The notes under the pieces were generated by a model. It saw only the letters and a program-made list of their open reading frames with translations. It was not told the origin of the DNA and did not search any database. DNA of 64,000 nucleotides from Semisulcospira habei. Its lineage: Eukaryota; Mollusca; Gastropoda; Semisulcospiridae. The stretch covers positions 45,228,482 through 45,292,481 of the forward strand of contig BTPG01000004.1 in the NCBI GenBank assembly GCA_036245525.1, given 5' to 3'. The translations under genes and the position numbers were made by a program. Positions 54,205 to 64,000 of the stretch are shown here, piece after piece. Each line of letters opens with the position of its first letter. The stretch's first letter is position 1.

Positions 54205-54817
54205 GTTGGATTTTTCTTCTCTGGTAAGTGTCACCGTCTGGGCAGTGGGCAGATGTTCACATCTGCACGGGACATAGACGACCCCGGCCCCCACGAGTCC
54301 CCTGCTGCCTTGCAGGCCTGGCCGCTTGGCTGCGGAAAGGCTAAGGGAGGAAACCCCTGACATCAAAGCCCCCGTGTCTCCGGGGAAGGCTTTTGAGCCA
54401 GAGACTAAGACAAGGACAGTCTGATATAAAACCTACGACCTGAGGACCTCGATGCCACCGTCCCAGCTTGCTAGGCCATGGCAAACGAACCAAGGGTTTA
54501 AAGGGTGGGGCCAGTACTGCGCACACTGCACTCCACCAAAAAGCTCCACCGCGCAGGCTTTAGGACTATGACACTGAACTTTCCAAGTCCTGTAGCGATG
54601 GGCAAGGGGCAAAACGGCAGGTGAAAGATGTCACTGGAAGCCGCAGTCTCAAACCTGCATGCAGGCGGTTCAGGATATTGGTCGCCTGATGTTGACCTGG
54701 GGATGACAACGTCACTCGGCACACCCTGAACGACCAAGCAGCCTTCTCTAAGGACAGCACTGCTTGCTCCACACGGAGAGGGGCCTAGAAAAGGTGGCCT
54801 AACCCTCGTAACCCCAG

Positions 54818-57440
54818 TTGGCTAGCCGCGGTCAACGGGCATCTTCTCATGCGGTCAGAAAACAAGAAAAAAACAACGGATCCACTCTCATGACGACCAC
54901 GACCGGACTCAACGTAGCATGCTGGAACATCCGAACCATGCTCGACATAGCAGACAGCGGACGCCCTGAGCGTCGCTCCGCCCTCATTGCCCATGAATTG
55001 CGGAGGTTAAACATCGACATCGCCGCGCTCAGCGAAGTACGCCTCCCGGAGGAAGGCAGCCTCCAAGAACTTGGCGCTGGCTACACCCTCTACTGGTCAG
55101 GCAGGCCTGCATCAGAAAGACGGCTCTCAGGCGTGGGCTTCATGGTGAAGACCCCCATTGCGACTAAGTTGGAAAACCTACCAACGGGTCACTCCGACCG
55201 CATCATGTCCATGCGCCTCCCACTGAGACACCAGCAATACGTCACCCTTCTCAGTGTGTACTCCCCAACCCTCCTGGCAGAGCCTGCAGAAAAAGACAAG
55301 TTCTACTCTGACCTGCGCAGCCTCCTGCAGAGTACCCCTGCAGACGACAAAGTCATCATCCTTGGCGACTTCAACGCCAGAGTGGGCCAGGACTCTGAAG
55401 CCTGGAAAGGAGTCCTCGGCAAGCATGGCGTTGGGAATTGCAATGACAATGGTCGCCTACTGTTGGAGCTCTGTGCAGAGCAGCAACTTGTCATCGCCAA
55501 CACTACTTTCCAGCAAAAGACAGTCGAAAGACCACCTGGATGCATCCTCGCTCCAAGCACTGGCACCTTATCGACTATGTCCTAGTGCGTCAGAGGGACC
55601 GCAGTGACGTCCTCCTCACCAGAGTGATGCCCAGCGCAGAGTGCCACACTGACCACCGCCTTGTTCGCTGCAAACTCAGGCTCCGCCTCAAGCTGAAACC
55701 CAAGAAACCCCCCCCCCCCCCCCCCCCAAGAAAAAGCTTGATGTTGCCAGCCTTCAGCGTGTCGACAAGAAAGCTGTCCTTCAGGCCGATTTACAGCGCA
55801 TGCTCAAAGACACAGTTGATCCAGCAGACTCCTCCCCTGAAACACTCTGGGAACAACTGAAAACTGCTATTGTAAAATCTTCTGTGTAAGTCTTGGGCTT
55901 TGCTAGAAAGAGGAACAAAGACTGGTTTGACGAAAACGACGTAGAGACCCAGGAACTTCTAGCAAAAAAAAAGAGCCGCCCACCAGGCCCACCTAGCCCA
56001 GCCTTCCTGCCCTGTGAAGAAGTCTGCCTTCCGCCTCATCTGCAGCAGTCTCCAGCTCAAGCTTAAAGAACTCCAGAACGAGTGGTGGTCCAGACTCGCA
56101 CAGAGGACCCAGCTCTGCGCTGACAACGGTGACTACAGAGGCTTCTACGAAGCACTGAAAGCAGTGTATGGCCCTAGGCACCTGGTACAAAGTCCCCTGC
56201 GAAGCGCTGATGGACAGGCACTCCTCACAGATAATACCTCCATCTTGAACCGCTGGTCGGAATACTTTCAGGACCTCTTCGGCGCTGAGCGCACTGTTCA
56301 AGAAACAGTCATCCTCCAAATCCCACAACTTCCTCTAAATGTTGAATTGGACGAACCGCCCACCGCCGAAGAGACCCTCACCACCAGCTCAAGAGTGGCA
56401 AAGCAGCAGGCATTGACGGAATCCCGCCAGAGATATGGAAACATGGAGGCCCAGCACTGCACAACAAGCTCCACGACCTCTTTCTCTGCTGCTGGGAAAA
56501 AGGAACACTATCAAAGGATCTCCGTGATGCAGTCATCATCACCCTGTACAAAAACAAAGGAGAGAAGTCTGCCTGCTCTAATTATCGTGGAATTACCCTG
56601 CTGTCCATTGCCGGGAAAATTCTCGCAAGGTTGCTCCTGAATCGGCTGGTACCTGCCATCGCTGAAGACCACCTCCCAGAGGGCCAGTGTGGCTTCAGAG
56701 CCAACAGGAGTACCACCGACATGGTCTTTGTGCTGAGACAGCTTCAGGAGAAGTGCCGCGAGCAGAACAAAGGGCTGTACGTAACGTTTGTCGACCTAAC
56801 AAAAGCGGTTGACACTGTGAGCAGGCAAGGTATGTGGCAGATCCTGGAGTGACTAGGCTGTCCCCCAAAGTTCCTCAACATGATCGTCCAGCTCCACGAG
56901 GACCAGCAAGGCCAGGTCAGACTAAACAGTGACCTCTCAGAACCATTCCCCATTCGCAACGGCGTGAAGCAAGGCTGCGTGCTGGCACCGACCCTCTTCA
57001 CCATCTTCTTCAGCATGATGTTGAAGCAGGCCACAGTGGACCTCGACGATGACGACGCAGTGTACATCAGGTATCGTCTCGATGGCAGCCTGTTCAACCT
57101 CAGACGACTGCAGGCCCACACGAAAACCCTAGACCAACTGATTCGTGGGCTGCTCTTTGCTGATGACGCTGCCCTCGTTGCACACACAGAGAGAGCCTTG
57201 CAGCGCATTACGTCCTGCTTCGCAGATGCCGCCCAGTTCTTTGGACTTGAGGTCAGTCTGAAAAAGACAGAGGTCCTTCATCAGCCAGCACCCAAGGAAG
57301 AGCATTGCCCTCCCCACATCACCATCGGCGAGTCCGAACTGAAGTCTGTACACCAGTTTACCTACTTCGTCAGACGCCAAGCTGGACAAGGACAACAGGC
57401 TGGAAGCGAACAGTGCTTTCGAGCGACTATTTAAGCGGGT
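54818..57440 (+). pseudogene. LINE endonuclease and reverse transcriptase
   Basis: Endonuclease: LNVACWNIRTMLDIADSGRP, IAALSEVRLPEEG, VIILGDFNARVGQD, and in another frame KHWHLIDYVLVRQRDRSDVL and CHTDHRLVRCKL. After a C run at 55710-55727 and several frameshifts, RT: EGQCGFRANRSTTDMVFVLR, LYVTFVDLTKAVDTVSRQGM, NGVKQGCVLAPTLFTIFFSM and LLFADDAALVAHTERAL. A TGA at 56850-56852 interrupts WQILE-LGCPPKFL. Confidence 0.85.
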
Positions 57441-57474
57441 GTGGCACAATCAACAGCTGAAAAAAAGGTACCAA

Positions 57475-58096
57475 GATCAGCGTGTACAGAGCTGTGGTCC
57501 TCACCACCCTGCTGTACGGTTCCGAGTCCTGGGCCCTCTACCGCAGCCAACTACGACTCCTCGAACGCTTTCACCAGCGCTGCCTGCGTACCATCCTGGG
57601 CATTCACTGGAGTGACTATGTCACCAACGTCGAGGTCCTTGAACAGGCGGAAACTTTGAGCATCGAGGCCTTGCTGCTGCGGACACAGCTTCGCTGGGCG
57701 GGGCACGTCTCCAGGATGGAGGATCATCGCCTACCCAAGACCACTCTGTTCGGCGAGCTCGCCACTGGACACCGAGACAGAGGGGCACCAAAGAAGAGAT
57801 ACAAAGACGGTCTCAAGAAGTCACTTAGTGCCTGCCAAATCGACCACCGCCAGTGGTCTTCGCTTGCTGCGGACCGTGACACCTGGCGCTCCACCATTCA
57901 CAAGGCAGCCGTCTCATTTGAGGACTCTCGCAGAGCTAACCTCAAGGACAAGCGGCTCAGGAGAAAAAACAGAGTTGTCGTAACTCAGAACCCTGACCAG
58001 ACCTTCCCCTGCAGCCACTGCGGTCGAACCTGCCTGTCCCGGATTGGCCTCCGCAGTCACGAAAATGCCTGCAGACGACGTGGGCAAGCCCTATAG
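57475..58096 (+). CDS. LINE C-terminal region with zinc finger
   Basis: Open frame starting VYRAVVLTTLLYGSESWALY, then GIHWSDYVTNVEVLEQA, LLRTQLRWAGHVSRMEDHRL and a C-terminal finger FPCSHCGRTC...IGLRSHENAC (C2HC). It ends RRRGQAL with TAG at 58094. Nearly identical to the minus-strand copy at 63455-63895. Confidence 0.85.
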
Positions 58097-58242
58097 AATC
58101 TTCGTTCGCGAAGTCAAGCCATGGTGGTGGTGGTGGTGGGATCTCTCTTTATTGTAGTGTTTTGCCTGCTCACTAAATTCCTAAACATGAGTAACTGCCG
58201 TTTCATAAGCGTGCAGTCGCTTTCTATGAACACACATTACAT

Positions 58243-58320
58243 ATACCACCCCCCCCTCCCCCCCCCCCCCCCCGCCCCAAGACCCTGTCATTTTGCTGTG
58301 TGTGTGTGTGTGTGTGTGTA
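58243..58320. repeat. Poly-C and (GT)n tracts
   Basis: C-rich run at 58243-58274 and GT repeat at 58299-58319. Confidence 0.9.
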
Positions 58321-58504
58321 ATCTTCAGCGACTTTGGAACTTGTATTGGAATGTGACCTGTGGGTGTAGCCGCTTGTTTTGTGCTGTTAACATATTGTTT
58401 TAATGTTGCTTTTAATGTTGTAGTTTAGCAAGAACAAACATGAAAAGAGGCCTGTGCGCCTGTTGTTTCCATCCTTGAGAAATAAAGTATCATTCATTCA
58501 TTCA

Positions 58505-58614
<110 letters not shown>

Positions 58615-58762
58615 TACAATATATTTGATTTAGGAAGACACCCTCTATTTTTCTTATGATGTAGACCCGCGCGCGAATTGTGCCAAAAGTGGTTAAATAT
58701 ATCCAAACTCATATAGAAGTAAATGAAAAGAAAAGGGGAGACTGCCAGTGCTAATACTTTAG

Positions 58763-58906
58763 GAAGGTTACAAAGTAAAGTAGGTAATAGCACTGTCAGG
58801 GGAGAGAAGTGTGCATGATCGACCACAGTAGATCTATGATCACTGGTCGATCATGCACACTTCTCTCCCCTGACAGTGCTATTACCTACTTTACTTTGTA
58901 ACCTTC
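58763..58906. repeat. Perfect 63-bp inverted repeat with 18-bp loop
   Basis: 58763-58825 is the exact reverse complement of 58844-58906. The motif CATATAGAAGTA occurs both before (58710) and directly after (58905) it, which suggests a local inverted duplication. 58911-59240 holds nothing recognised. Confidence 0.93.
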
Positions 58907-59244
58907 ATATAGAAGTAGACTTTGTGGGCTGGTTCATCCCATCTTGTTCCTCTTACGCAATGGAACAAATGACGTCATAACCATACGACCATGACTTACA
59001 ACGTTTATGTTTATGTTCTTCTCATTGAATTTTCGACTTGGACCATTTCAAGGGCCATTTTCTGTTTTCTTGGACTACAAACGACAGTAACTTATCAACG
59101 CCTCTGACTCACTAGGAGAGCGCAAGGATTTACCAAAAGAGGTTCTAACGAGAAAACAGACCGTGTGATACGAAATCTTTGCGAAAAGTGACAGTGTAAA
59201 ATGGACGACATTTCCGACAAAGAAGGAAGCACGTTTCGGACTTA

Positions 59245-59329
59245 CCCTTTGTCTGTTGGTAGCGCTTTTTGTCGCGATGATTCCGACAAAAATCATCGCG
59301 AGAAAAAGCGCTACCGACAGCCCAAACGC
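59245..59329. mobile_element. MITE-B
   Basis: TTACCCTTTGTCTGTTGG to ACCGACAGCCCAAACG with perfect arms GTAGCGCTTTTTGTCGCGAT, internally shortened at the centre. A separate small palindrome (GACTGGACAAACATG / CATGTTTGTCCGG) is at 59535-59583. Confidence 0.85.
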
Positions 59330-59624
59330 TATCTTTGGACAAAACAATCTCCTGCTTGTTATTCCGAAACGTGTTTGTAAGGAAGGAAGGAAGGGCAGAA
59401 GGAAGGACGCTTTTGTGCTGTATAATGTTCTGTTTTTGTCGCCGTGTTTTTTGTTCTCTTTTTGTCATGGTCGTTGTTCGGAGATCAGAAGTGGTTAAAA
59501 ACTGCACGTGTTTTAAAGAAAACCGAGTTGATTAAAAGACTGGACAAACATGCGAAATCACATGTTTGTCCGGGCTTTTAATCCACTGCGTCCAAAATAA
59601 GTTTTGGACCTACCTCTAATGAAG

Positions 59625-59870
59625 GGAAATCGTATCTTATAAGATATTCTGGCACCACCCATCTCGAACTGTTATCCCGATGCGCAAAAGGCCATCGCCG
59701 GGCCGATGTCGGACGCCGTTGACCCGCCGCGCACGGCCGTGCACAGGCCAACGGCGGCCGACCGGTCGGCCCGATGGCCTTTTGCGCATTGGGATGGTCG
59801 ATCTTTTCCCTGAACTGTAGGCTAATGATATTGCTTTTATAGGGCACCACCCAAGTTTAGACATTTCAAC
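59625..59870. mobile_element. MITE-A remnant with nested MITE-C
   Basis: A half-hairpin (TATTCTGGCACCACCC, GAACTGTTATC) is interrupted by a large C palindrome at 59674-59794 (GATGCGCAAAAGGCCATCG to CGATGGCCTTTTGCGCATTG, centre CGCACGGCCGTGC). A resumes ATGGTCGATCTTTTCCCTG. 59871-60408 holds nothing recognised. Confidence 0.78.
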
Positions 59871-60420
59871 CTTAGGGTTCATTATAATGACGTGGACAAC
59901 TATGTTCTGTGTAGGCAAAAAGTCTTTTTCCTCCACAGTGCATTACTTCAACTGTGTTCAGATCTCAGCCTTAAAGTAGCATTACGCATAGATCTGATGA
60001 CACATTTCAGCACCATTTGTGTTTGTTATGCCTTATCGTCACACCTTAATGAATTTTAACAGCCGTTTGGGCACGCAGCAAATGCACACGCATATTTGTA
60101 CTTATTTATTCTGTGCTGCTGATAGAGTGTCAATCTATTTGTAGCTGTTTCTCGTACTGATACCGCTGTATTTCTAGAACGGAGTGGAGTCATTGTCAGG
60201 TTACTAGATATAAAGACGAGTTGACGTGTGCTGAACTGGATTGTCCTGTGTCCAAATGAACTATATCTAGACCTGTGTGTAGCGTTTCGTAACCATCTGT
60301 TTCAGAAGTGTAACTTTGAACAGTTACGGCGGTAGTGGGAGTTTAAAGCGACGTACTGCAGGCCTTAATTGGTTAATAGTACTCAATGTCTCCTTTATGC
60401 ATGTTCTTAATGTGTCATAC

Positions 60421-60757
60421 AATAATGCTGGACAACTACAATAATGCTGGACAACTACAATAATGCTGGACAACTACAATAATGCTGGACAACTACAATA
60501 ATGCTGGACAACTACAATAATGCTGGACAACTACAATAATGCTGGACAGCTACAATAATGCTGGACAACTACAATAATGCTGGACAACTACAATAATGCT
60601 AGACAACTACAATAATGCTGGACAGCTACAATAATGCTGGACAACTACAATAATGCTGGACAACTACAATAATGCTGGACAACTACAATAACAGCATTTC
60701 AGCATTATTGTAGTTGTCCAGCGTTATTGTAGTTGTAACTACAATAATGCTGGACAA
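60421..60757. repeat. 19-bp minisatellite with inverted units at its end
   Basis: About 14 copies of AATAATGCTGGACAACTAC are followed at 60696-60738 by the same unit in inverse orientation and then one direct copy. A few units carry GACAGC or CTAGAC variants. Confidence 0.95.
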
Positions 60758-60910
60758 ATCATGAAGTTTGAAAGTCGTGAAAGGAAACATCTTCTCCTTT
60801 GTACGCAGAAGAGCATCTTCCGTTACGCGGTTCAAAACTGAGGCGGCGGAAAACGTCTGGCACGTGTGCCTACTGACTCACATGGATTGTGAAAAGAAGG
60901 GTAGAAAGTC

Positions 60911-61125
60911 TTAACTCAGTCTGCCCGCGACACACCACAGAGAGATATGGCTCGACCATGATAGTTCAAGGGTGGTGGCAGAATAGCTTGGCGCCTATCG
61001 GCGCCAAGCTATTCTGCCACCACCCTTGAACTATCATGGTCGATCTGTCTCTTGAATTGTAATGCAGTCCTCAGAGGATAACTCTAAAAATGTGGGTATT
61101 TCGTACCTCGGGCACATTGAGTTAG
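60911..61125. mobile_element. MITE-A
   Basis: TTAACTCAGTCTGCCC to GGGCACATTGAGTTAG. Perfect core arms CATGATAGTTCAAGGGTGGT and complement, with centre GGCGCCTATCGGCGCC. Confidence 0.88.
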
Positions 61126-61405
61126 AAGAGGAAAGACAATATTGATAGCCCGTTGTACCGGCGAATTTTAGCAATCTAAGCCCGCCGTGGGGCAGATCCC
61201 TTGAAAGTATGAGAGGGGAGTCTTGCCCAAGGACTGATCGGACTGTTTGAGGATGGGTCCATCTTAATAATTGTTACACGGCGTGACATTCTATAATGCT
61301 CTCTTGTATGACGCCGCGCAGACATCCACACACAGTCTGATCTGTCTTGTCGTCTAAGAAATATGTGTTATATCAAGATGTCTTGAAGGGCAAAAAGTGT
61401 CACCT

Positions 61406-61512
61406 GTCATGAAAGACCATCATTCAGGTGACTGTAGCTGTGACTGTGGCTGTGATTGTAGCTGTGACTGTGGTTACAGCCACCTGAATGGTGGTCTTCA
61501 ATGACAGGTGAT
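61406..61512. repeat. Inverted repeat enclosing a 12-bp-type tandem array
   Basis: Arms GTCACCTGTCATGAAAGACC / GGTCTTCAATGACAGGTGAT enclose CAGGTG-[TAGCTGTGACTGTGG]n-CACCTG. It lies about 400 bp upstream of the DRC3 ATG. 61126-61400 and 61513-61921 otherwise hold no recognised element. Confidence 0.8.
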
Positions 61513-61921
61513 CATCTCTCAAGGCTGGTCACTCAAAGCAGGTTTTGCTGTGTTACAATTGCAAAACACTGTGGTCTCTCAAAACAGGTTCCGCTGTGCG
61601 GTCGCTCAAAACCGGTCCCGCTGTTCAAGGGACAATAGGCCAAGTACGTCAAACATTCCGACTTAACGACGTCCAACATTCCGGCTTAAAACTGGTACTG
61701 AATTTCTGCGTGCAAGTTTATAACATTCTTGCACAAATTTCAAGTGCGACTGCAGTACGAACGATAAAAAAAAAAAACAACTGGACTACAAATTCAAATT
61801 CCAAAAAGCGACAGTAACACAAAGACACCCAGCACCAAGGACAGAAGGTAGAGTGTTCCTCAGAGCGTATCCTACATCCAAATTCCTGTTCTGACGTGGT
61901 GTGATCACACTCTGCATCAAG

Positions 61922-62092
61922 ATGAGTCACCTGTACGACACGATAGAGCCCAACGTTATTGAAGATGGCATGCTGAATGCCGCTGTCATAGAGCAGGGTC
62001 CCAAGGACGAGGCCGGAAAGGTCGCCAAGCAAGAGGGCATCGAGTTCAAGGACGTCAAGAGCCTGCAGCTGGACTACAAGAACATCATCAAG
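61922..62092 (+). CDS. DRC3: DRC3 (LRRC48), first coding exon
   Basis: DRC3 is a leucine-rich-repeat subunit of the nexin-dynein regulatory complex of motile cilia and flagella. The 57 codons start at ATG 61922 and end at donor GTACTC (62093). The peptide begins MSHLYDTIEPNVIEDGMLNA and continues with the diagnostic EQGPKDEAG, KQEGIEFKDVKSLQLDYKNI, matching the conserved N-terminus of the family just before the first LRR. The ATG is chosen because family proteins start with M-S-x-LYD; an upstream in-frame ATG (61901) would add only seven residues. The remaining exons lie beyond 64000. The gene is head-to-tail downstream of RyR. I see no TATA box, and no promoter is called. Confidence 0.88.
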
Positions 62093-62168
62093 GTACTCAG
62101 TGTAAAATGCGTTCGTCCCTCGACTGCTACTGACGGTACCGTTCGACGGAAAAGACGCGTACCCCAGT

Positions 62169-62263
62169 AGCAAAAGGTCTTCGGGCCCACGACGGCCGCA
62201 GTGGGCCCGCGCATAGTCATGCGCGGGCCACTGCGGCCGTCGTGGCCCCGAGGACCTCTGCTT
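62169..62263. mobile_element. MITE-C-like GC-rich palindrome in DRC3 intron 1
   Basis: AGCAAAAGGTCTTCGGGCCC to GGCCCCGAGGACCTCTGCT, arms of about 43 bp with few mismatches, centre CGCGCATAGTCATGCGCG. It starts 77 bp after the DRC3 donor. Confidence 0.8.
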
Positions 62264-62446
62264 ACTCGGTAACTCTTTGATTGCAACCTCCGAAACGACA
62301 CATTGCGTATTGCAGGCCGTCCCACCGATAACTGATTAATTAATCCTGGGGCAACATATTTAATGCTGGGACTAAATAATTTATCCGAGGACTCATTCGG
62401 TTCTAACTACGACCAGTTAGCCATAATGCCTCGGGGGAAATCGTCC

Positions 62447-62695
62447 TATCACTTCACTTCACTTCACTTGTGCCTTGCACCCCTACTGGGGCATAGGCCG
62501 CCTACAAAGGATCTCCAAGAGTCTCTGTCCCGGGCTCTCCTTTCCACTTGGTTCCAGGTCATCTTTATGGTCTTAAGGTCTGCATCCAGTTCCCGGCGCC
62601 ATGTGTTTCTATCAATGAACATATTTTCTGTCCGTATGCGTTTTTTGAAAGAACGTATATGATTGGCTGTTAGTTTATTTTGATTTAATCCTGGG
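62447..62695 (-). pseudogene. LINE 3-prime fragment related to the 9737 element
   Basis: Minus-strand frame reads NTWRRELDADLKTIKMTWNQ and RRARDRDSWRSFVGGLCPSR, the C-terminus also seen at 11730-11867. It ends in about four AAGTG units (62447-62470). Only the end of the element is present. Confidence 0.8.
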
Positions 62696-62744
62696 AAGAT
62701 TAGCATTTTGTCCTCGGAATAAATACATTTTCCTAGGATAAAAT

Positions 62745-63412
62745 ATTGTATTCAAGATTCAAAGATTCAAAAACTTTATTGTCCAGATAAAAAGATTTTA
62801 TATGGAAATTTTCCTTTGCAGCACTGGTGTAGGATAAATGAATAAAACAGGGAATCAAGTGACATAAATAATGATAATAATAATACGTATGCAACAAAAA
62901 TACAAACATCACAATATCAAACATACACACACACCCTATCAGCATACACACACGCTAAAATAAGTGTGTGTGTGTGTGTGTGTGTGTGGGGGTTAAAACA
63001 ATGGGAGGAAATGAAAGTATGGTGAACCCTATAGGCTTAGGCTGAATGCAGAATGAAGGGATGAAGAGGAGATTGGGCCATCATCACAGTTGTTTTGAGT
63101 TTAGGATACTGATGGCGGTAGGAATGAAGCTTGTACACGCTACGTTTTGCCAAGGAGCACGCAGTCGTCTACCGGAGGGCAACATTTTGAATGCGTCATG
63201 AAGGGGGTGGGTGGGGTCACGGATAATTTTGCCTGCTTTTCTCTTACAAAACAACTCGTAGAGTCCAGAATGAGATCTTTGCTCATGGCCAACGATTTTG
63301 CCTGAAAGTTTGACGACACGTGTCAACTTTGCCTTATCTCTTACAGTCAGGTTTCCAAACCACGCTATGACATTAAAAGTGAGAATGCTTTCAATTAAAG
63401 ATCTGTACACTG
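62745..63412 (-). pseudogene. LINE 3-prime end with TTGAATC tail
   Basis: Minus strand: MYRSLIESILTFNVIAWFGN, LTRVVKLSGKIVGHEQ, HPLHDAFKMLPSGRRLRAPW and TAISILNSKQL, a LINE RT C-terminus. The 3-prime UTR ends CAATAAAGTTTTTGAATC with repeated TTGAATC. GT/CA microsatellites lie at 62927-62989. Confidence 0.8.
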
Positions 63413-63428
63413 TTTCTCTCTCTCTCTC

Positions 63429-64000
63429 TTGGCTTGACTTCGCGAACGAAGATTCTATAGGGCTTGCCCACGTCGTCTGCAGGCATTTTCGTGGCTGCGG
63501 AGGCCAATCCGGGACAGGCAGGTTCGACCGCAGTGGCTGCAGGGGAAGGTCTGGTCAGGGTTCTGAGTTACGACAACTCTGTTTTTTCTTCTGAGCCGCT
63601 TGTCCTTAAGGTTAGCTCTGCGAGAGTCCTCAAAGGAGACGGCTGCCTTGTAAATGGTGGAGCGCCAGGTGTCACGGTCCGCAGCAAGCGAAGACCACTG
63701 GCGGTGGTCGATTTGGCAGGCACTAAGTGACTTCTTGAGACCGTCTTTGTATCTCTTCTTTGGTGCCCCTCTGTCTCGGTGTCCAGTGGCGAGCTCGCCG
63801 AACAGAGTGATCTTGGGTAGGCGATGATCCTCCATCCTGGAGACGTGCCCCGCCCAGCGAAGCTGTGTCCGCAGCAGCAAAGCCTCGATGCTCACAGTTT
63901 CCGCCTGTTCAAGGACCTCGACGTTGGTGACATAGTCACTCCAGTGAATGCCCAGGATGGTACGCAGGCAGCGCTGGTGAAAGCGTTCGAGGAGTCGTAG
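63429..64000 (-). mobile_element. 3-prime part of the zinc-finger LINE, inverted copy
   Basis: Continues past the window edge. The minus-strand ORF 63455-63895 gives LLLRTQLRWAGHVSRMEDHR and the same C-terminal zinc finger (CSHCGRTC...HENAC) as 57475-58096. Its 3-prime UTR is also shared, but the tail is AG-rich instead of TGG. Confidence 0.88.

Larger units (their letters stand above)
54120..58140 (+). mobile_element. Full-length-like LINE with tRNA-like head and C-terminal zinc finger
   Basis: Flanked by the 9-bp duplication ATCTCTCTT (54111-54119 and 58141-58149). From the 5-prime end it holds a tRNA-like segment, about 600 bp of leader, an endonuclease, RT and a tail ending in a Cys/His zinc finger, then TGG repeats. 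Frameshifts and stops have disabled it. A second 3-prime copy lies inverted at 63429-64000. Confidence 0.82.

Overview
The window is eukaryotic, from an invertebrate animal. Two host genes are supported, both on the + strand: the last 17 coding exons of a ryanodine receptor (RyR; 780-41914, stop codon in the window) and the first coding exon of DRC3/LRRC48, a ciliary dynein regulatory complex subunit (61922-62092), which continues beyond the right edge. Large introns, GT/AG splice sites, mollusc-style retroelements and a RyR without vertebrate-specific features suggest a lophotrochozoan, probably a marine mollusc. The phylum is inference.

Layout. 1-779: repeat and end of an upstream RyR intron. 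780-980 and 6733-23590: RyR exons 1-13 (local numbering), covering the membrane helix upstream of S1, a low-complexity cytosolic linker, S1 to S5 and the pore helix. 23591-31324: a 7.7 kb intron that splits the selectivity filter and holds a decayed DIRS retrotransposon (DIRS-1). 31325-32779: S6, its cytosolic extension and the zinc site. 32780-41763: a 9 kb intron with a second, better preserved DIRS element (DIRS-2). 41764-41914: last exon. 41915-61921: about 20 kb without a recognisable host gene, filled with MITEs, LINE pieces and satellites; a polyadenylation signal at 47304 may end the RyR transcript. 61922-64000: DRC3 exon 1 and the start of its first intron, containing three LINE 3-prime ends on the minus strand.

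Most of the sequence is mobile DNA. At least seven LINE insertions are present (CR1-like with a PHD-type ORF1, RTE/F52C9.6-like, L2-like, RNase H-bearing, and a 4 kb element with a tRNA-like head and a C-terminal zinc finger), as are two DIRS elements with complete inverted-repeat and internal-complementary-region architecture, a SINE-like family with three TSD-flanked copies, and a Harbinger-like TAA-flanked element. Dozens of palindromic MITEs fall into families labelled here A to F. A, B, D and E begin TTAACCC or TTAACTC and end GGGTTAA or GAGTTAA. Nested copies show TTAA as the target duplication, which points to piggyBac-type transposition. Several MITEs lie within 20-50 bp of RyR splice sites.

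The RyR exons join in frame at every junction except exon 3 to exon 4, where a donor or a small exon is unresolved. The joined protein carries the family hallmarks: S1-S6, the GGGIGDEIE filter, and the CFICG...H...H zinc site in the C-terminal domain.
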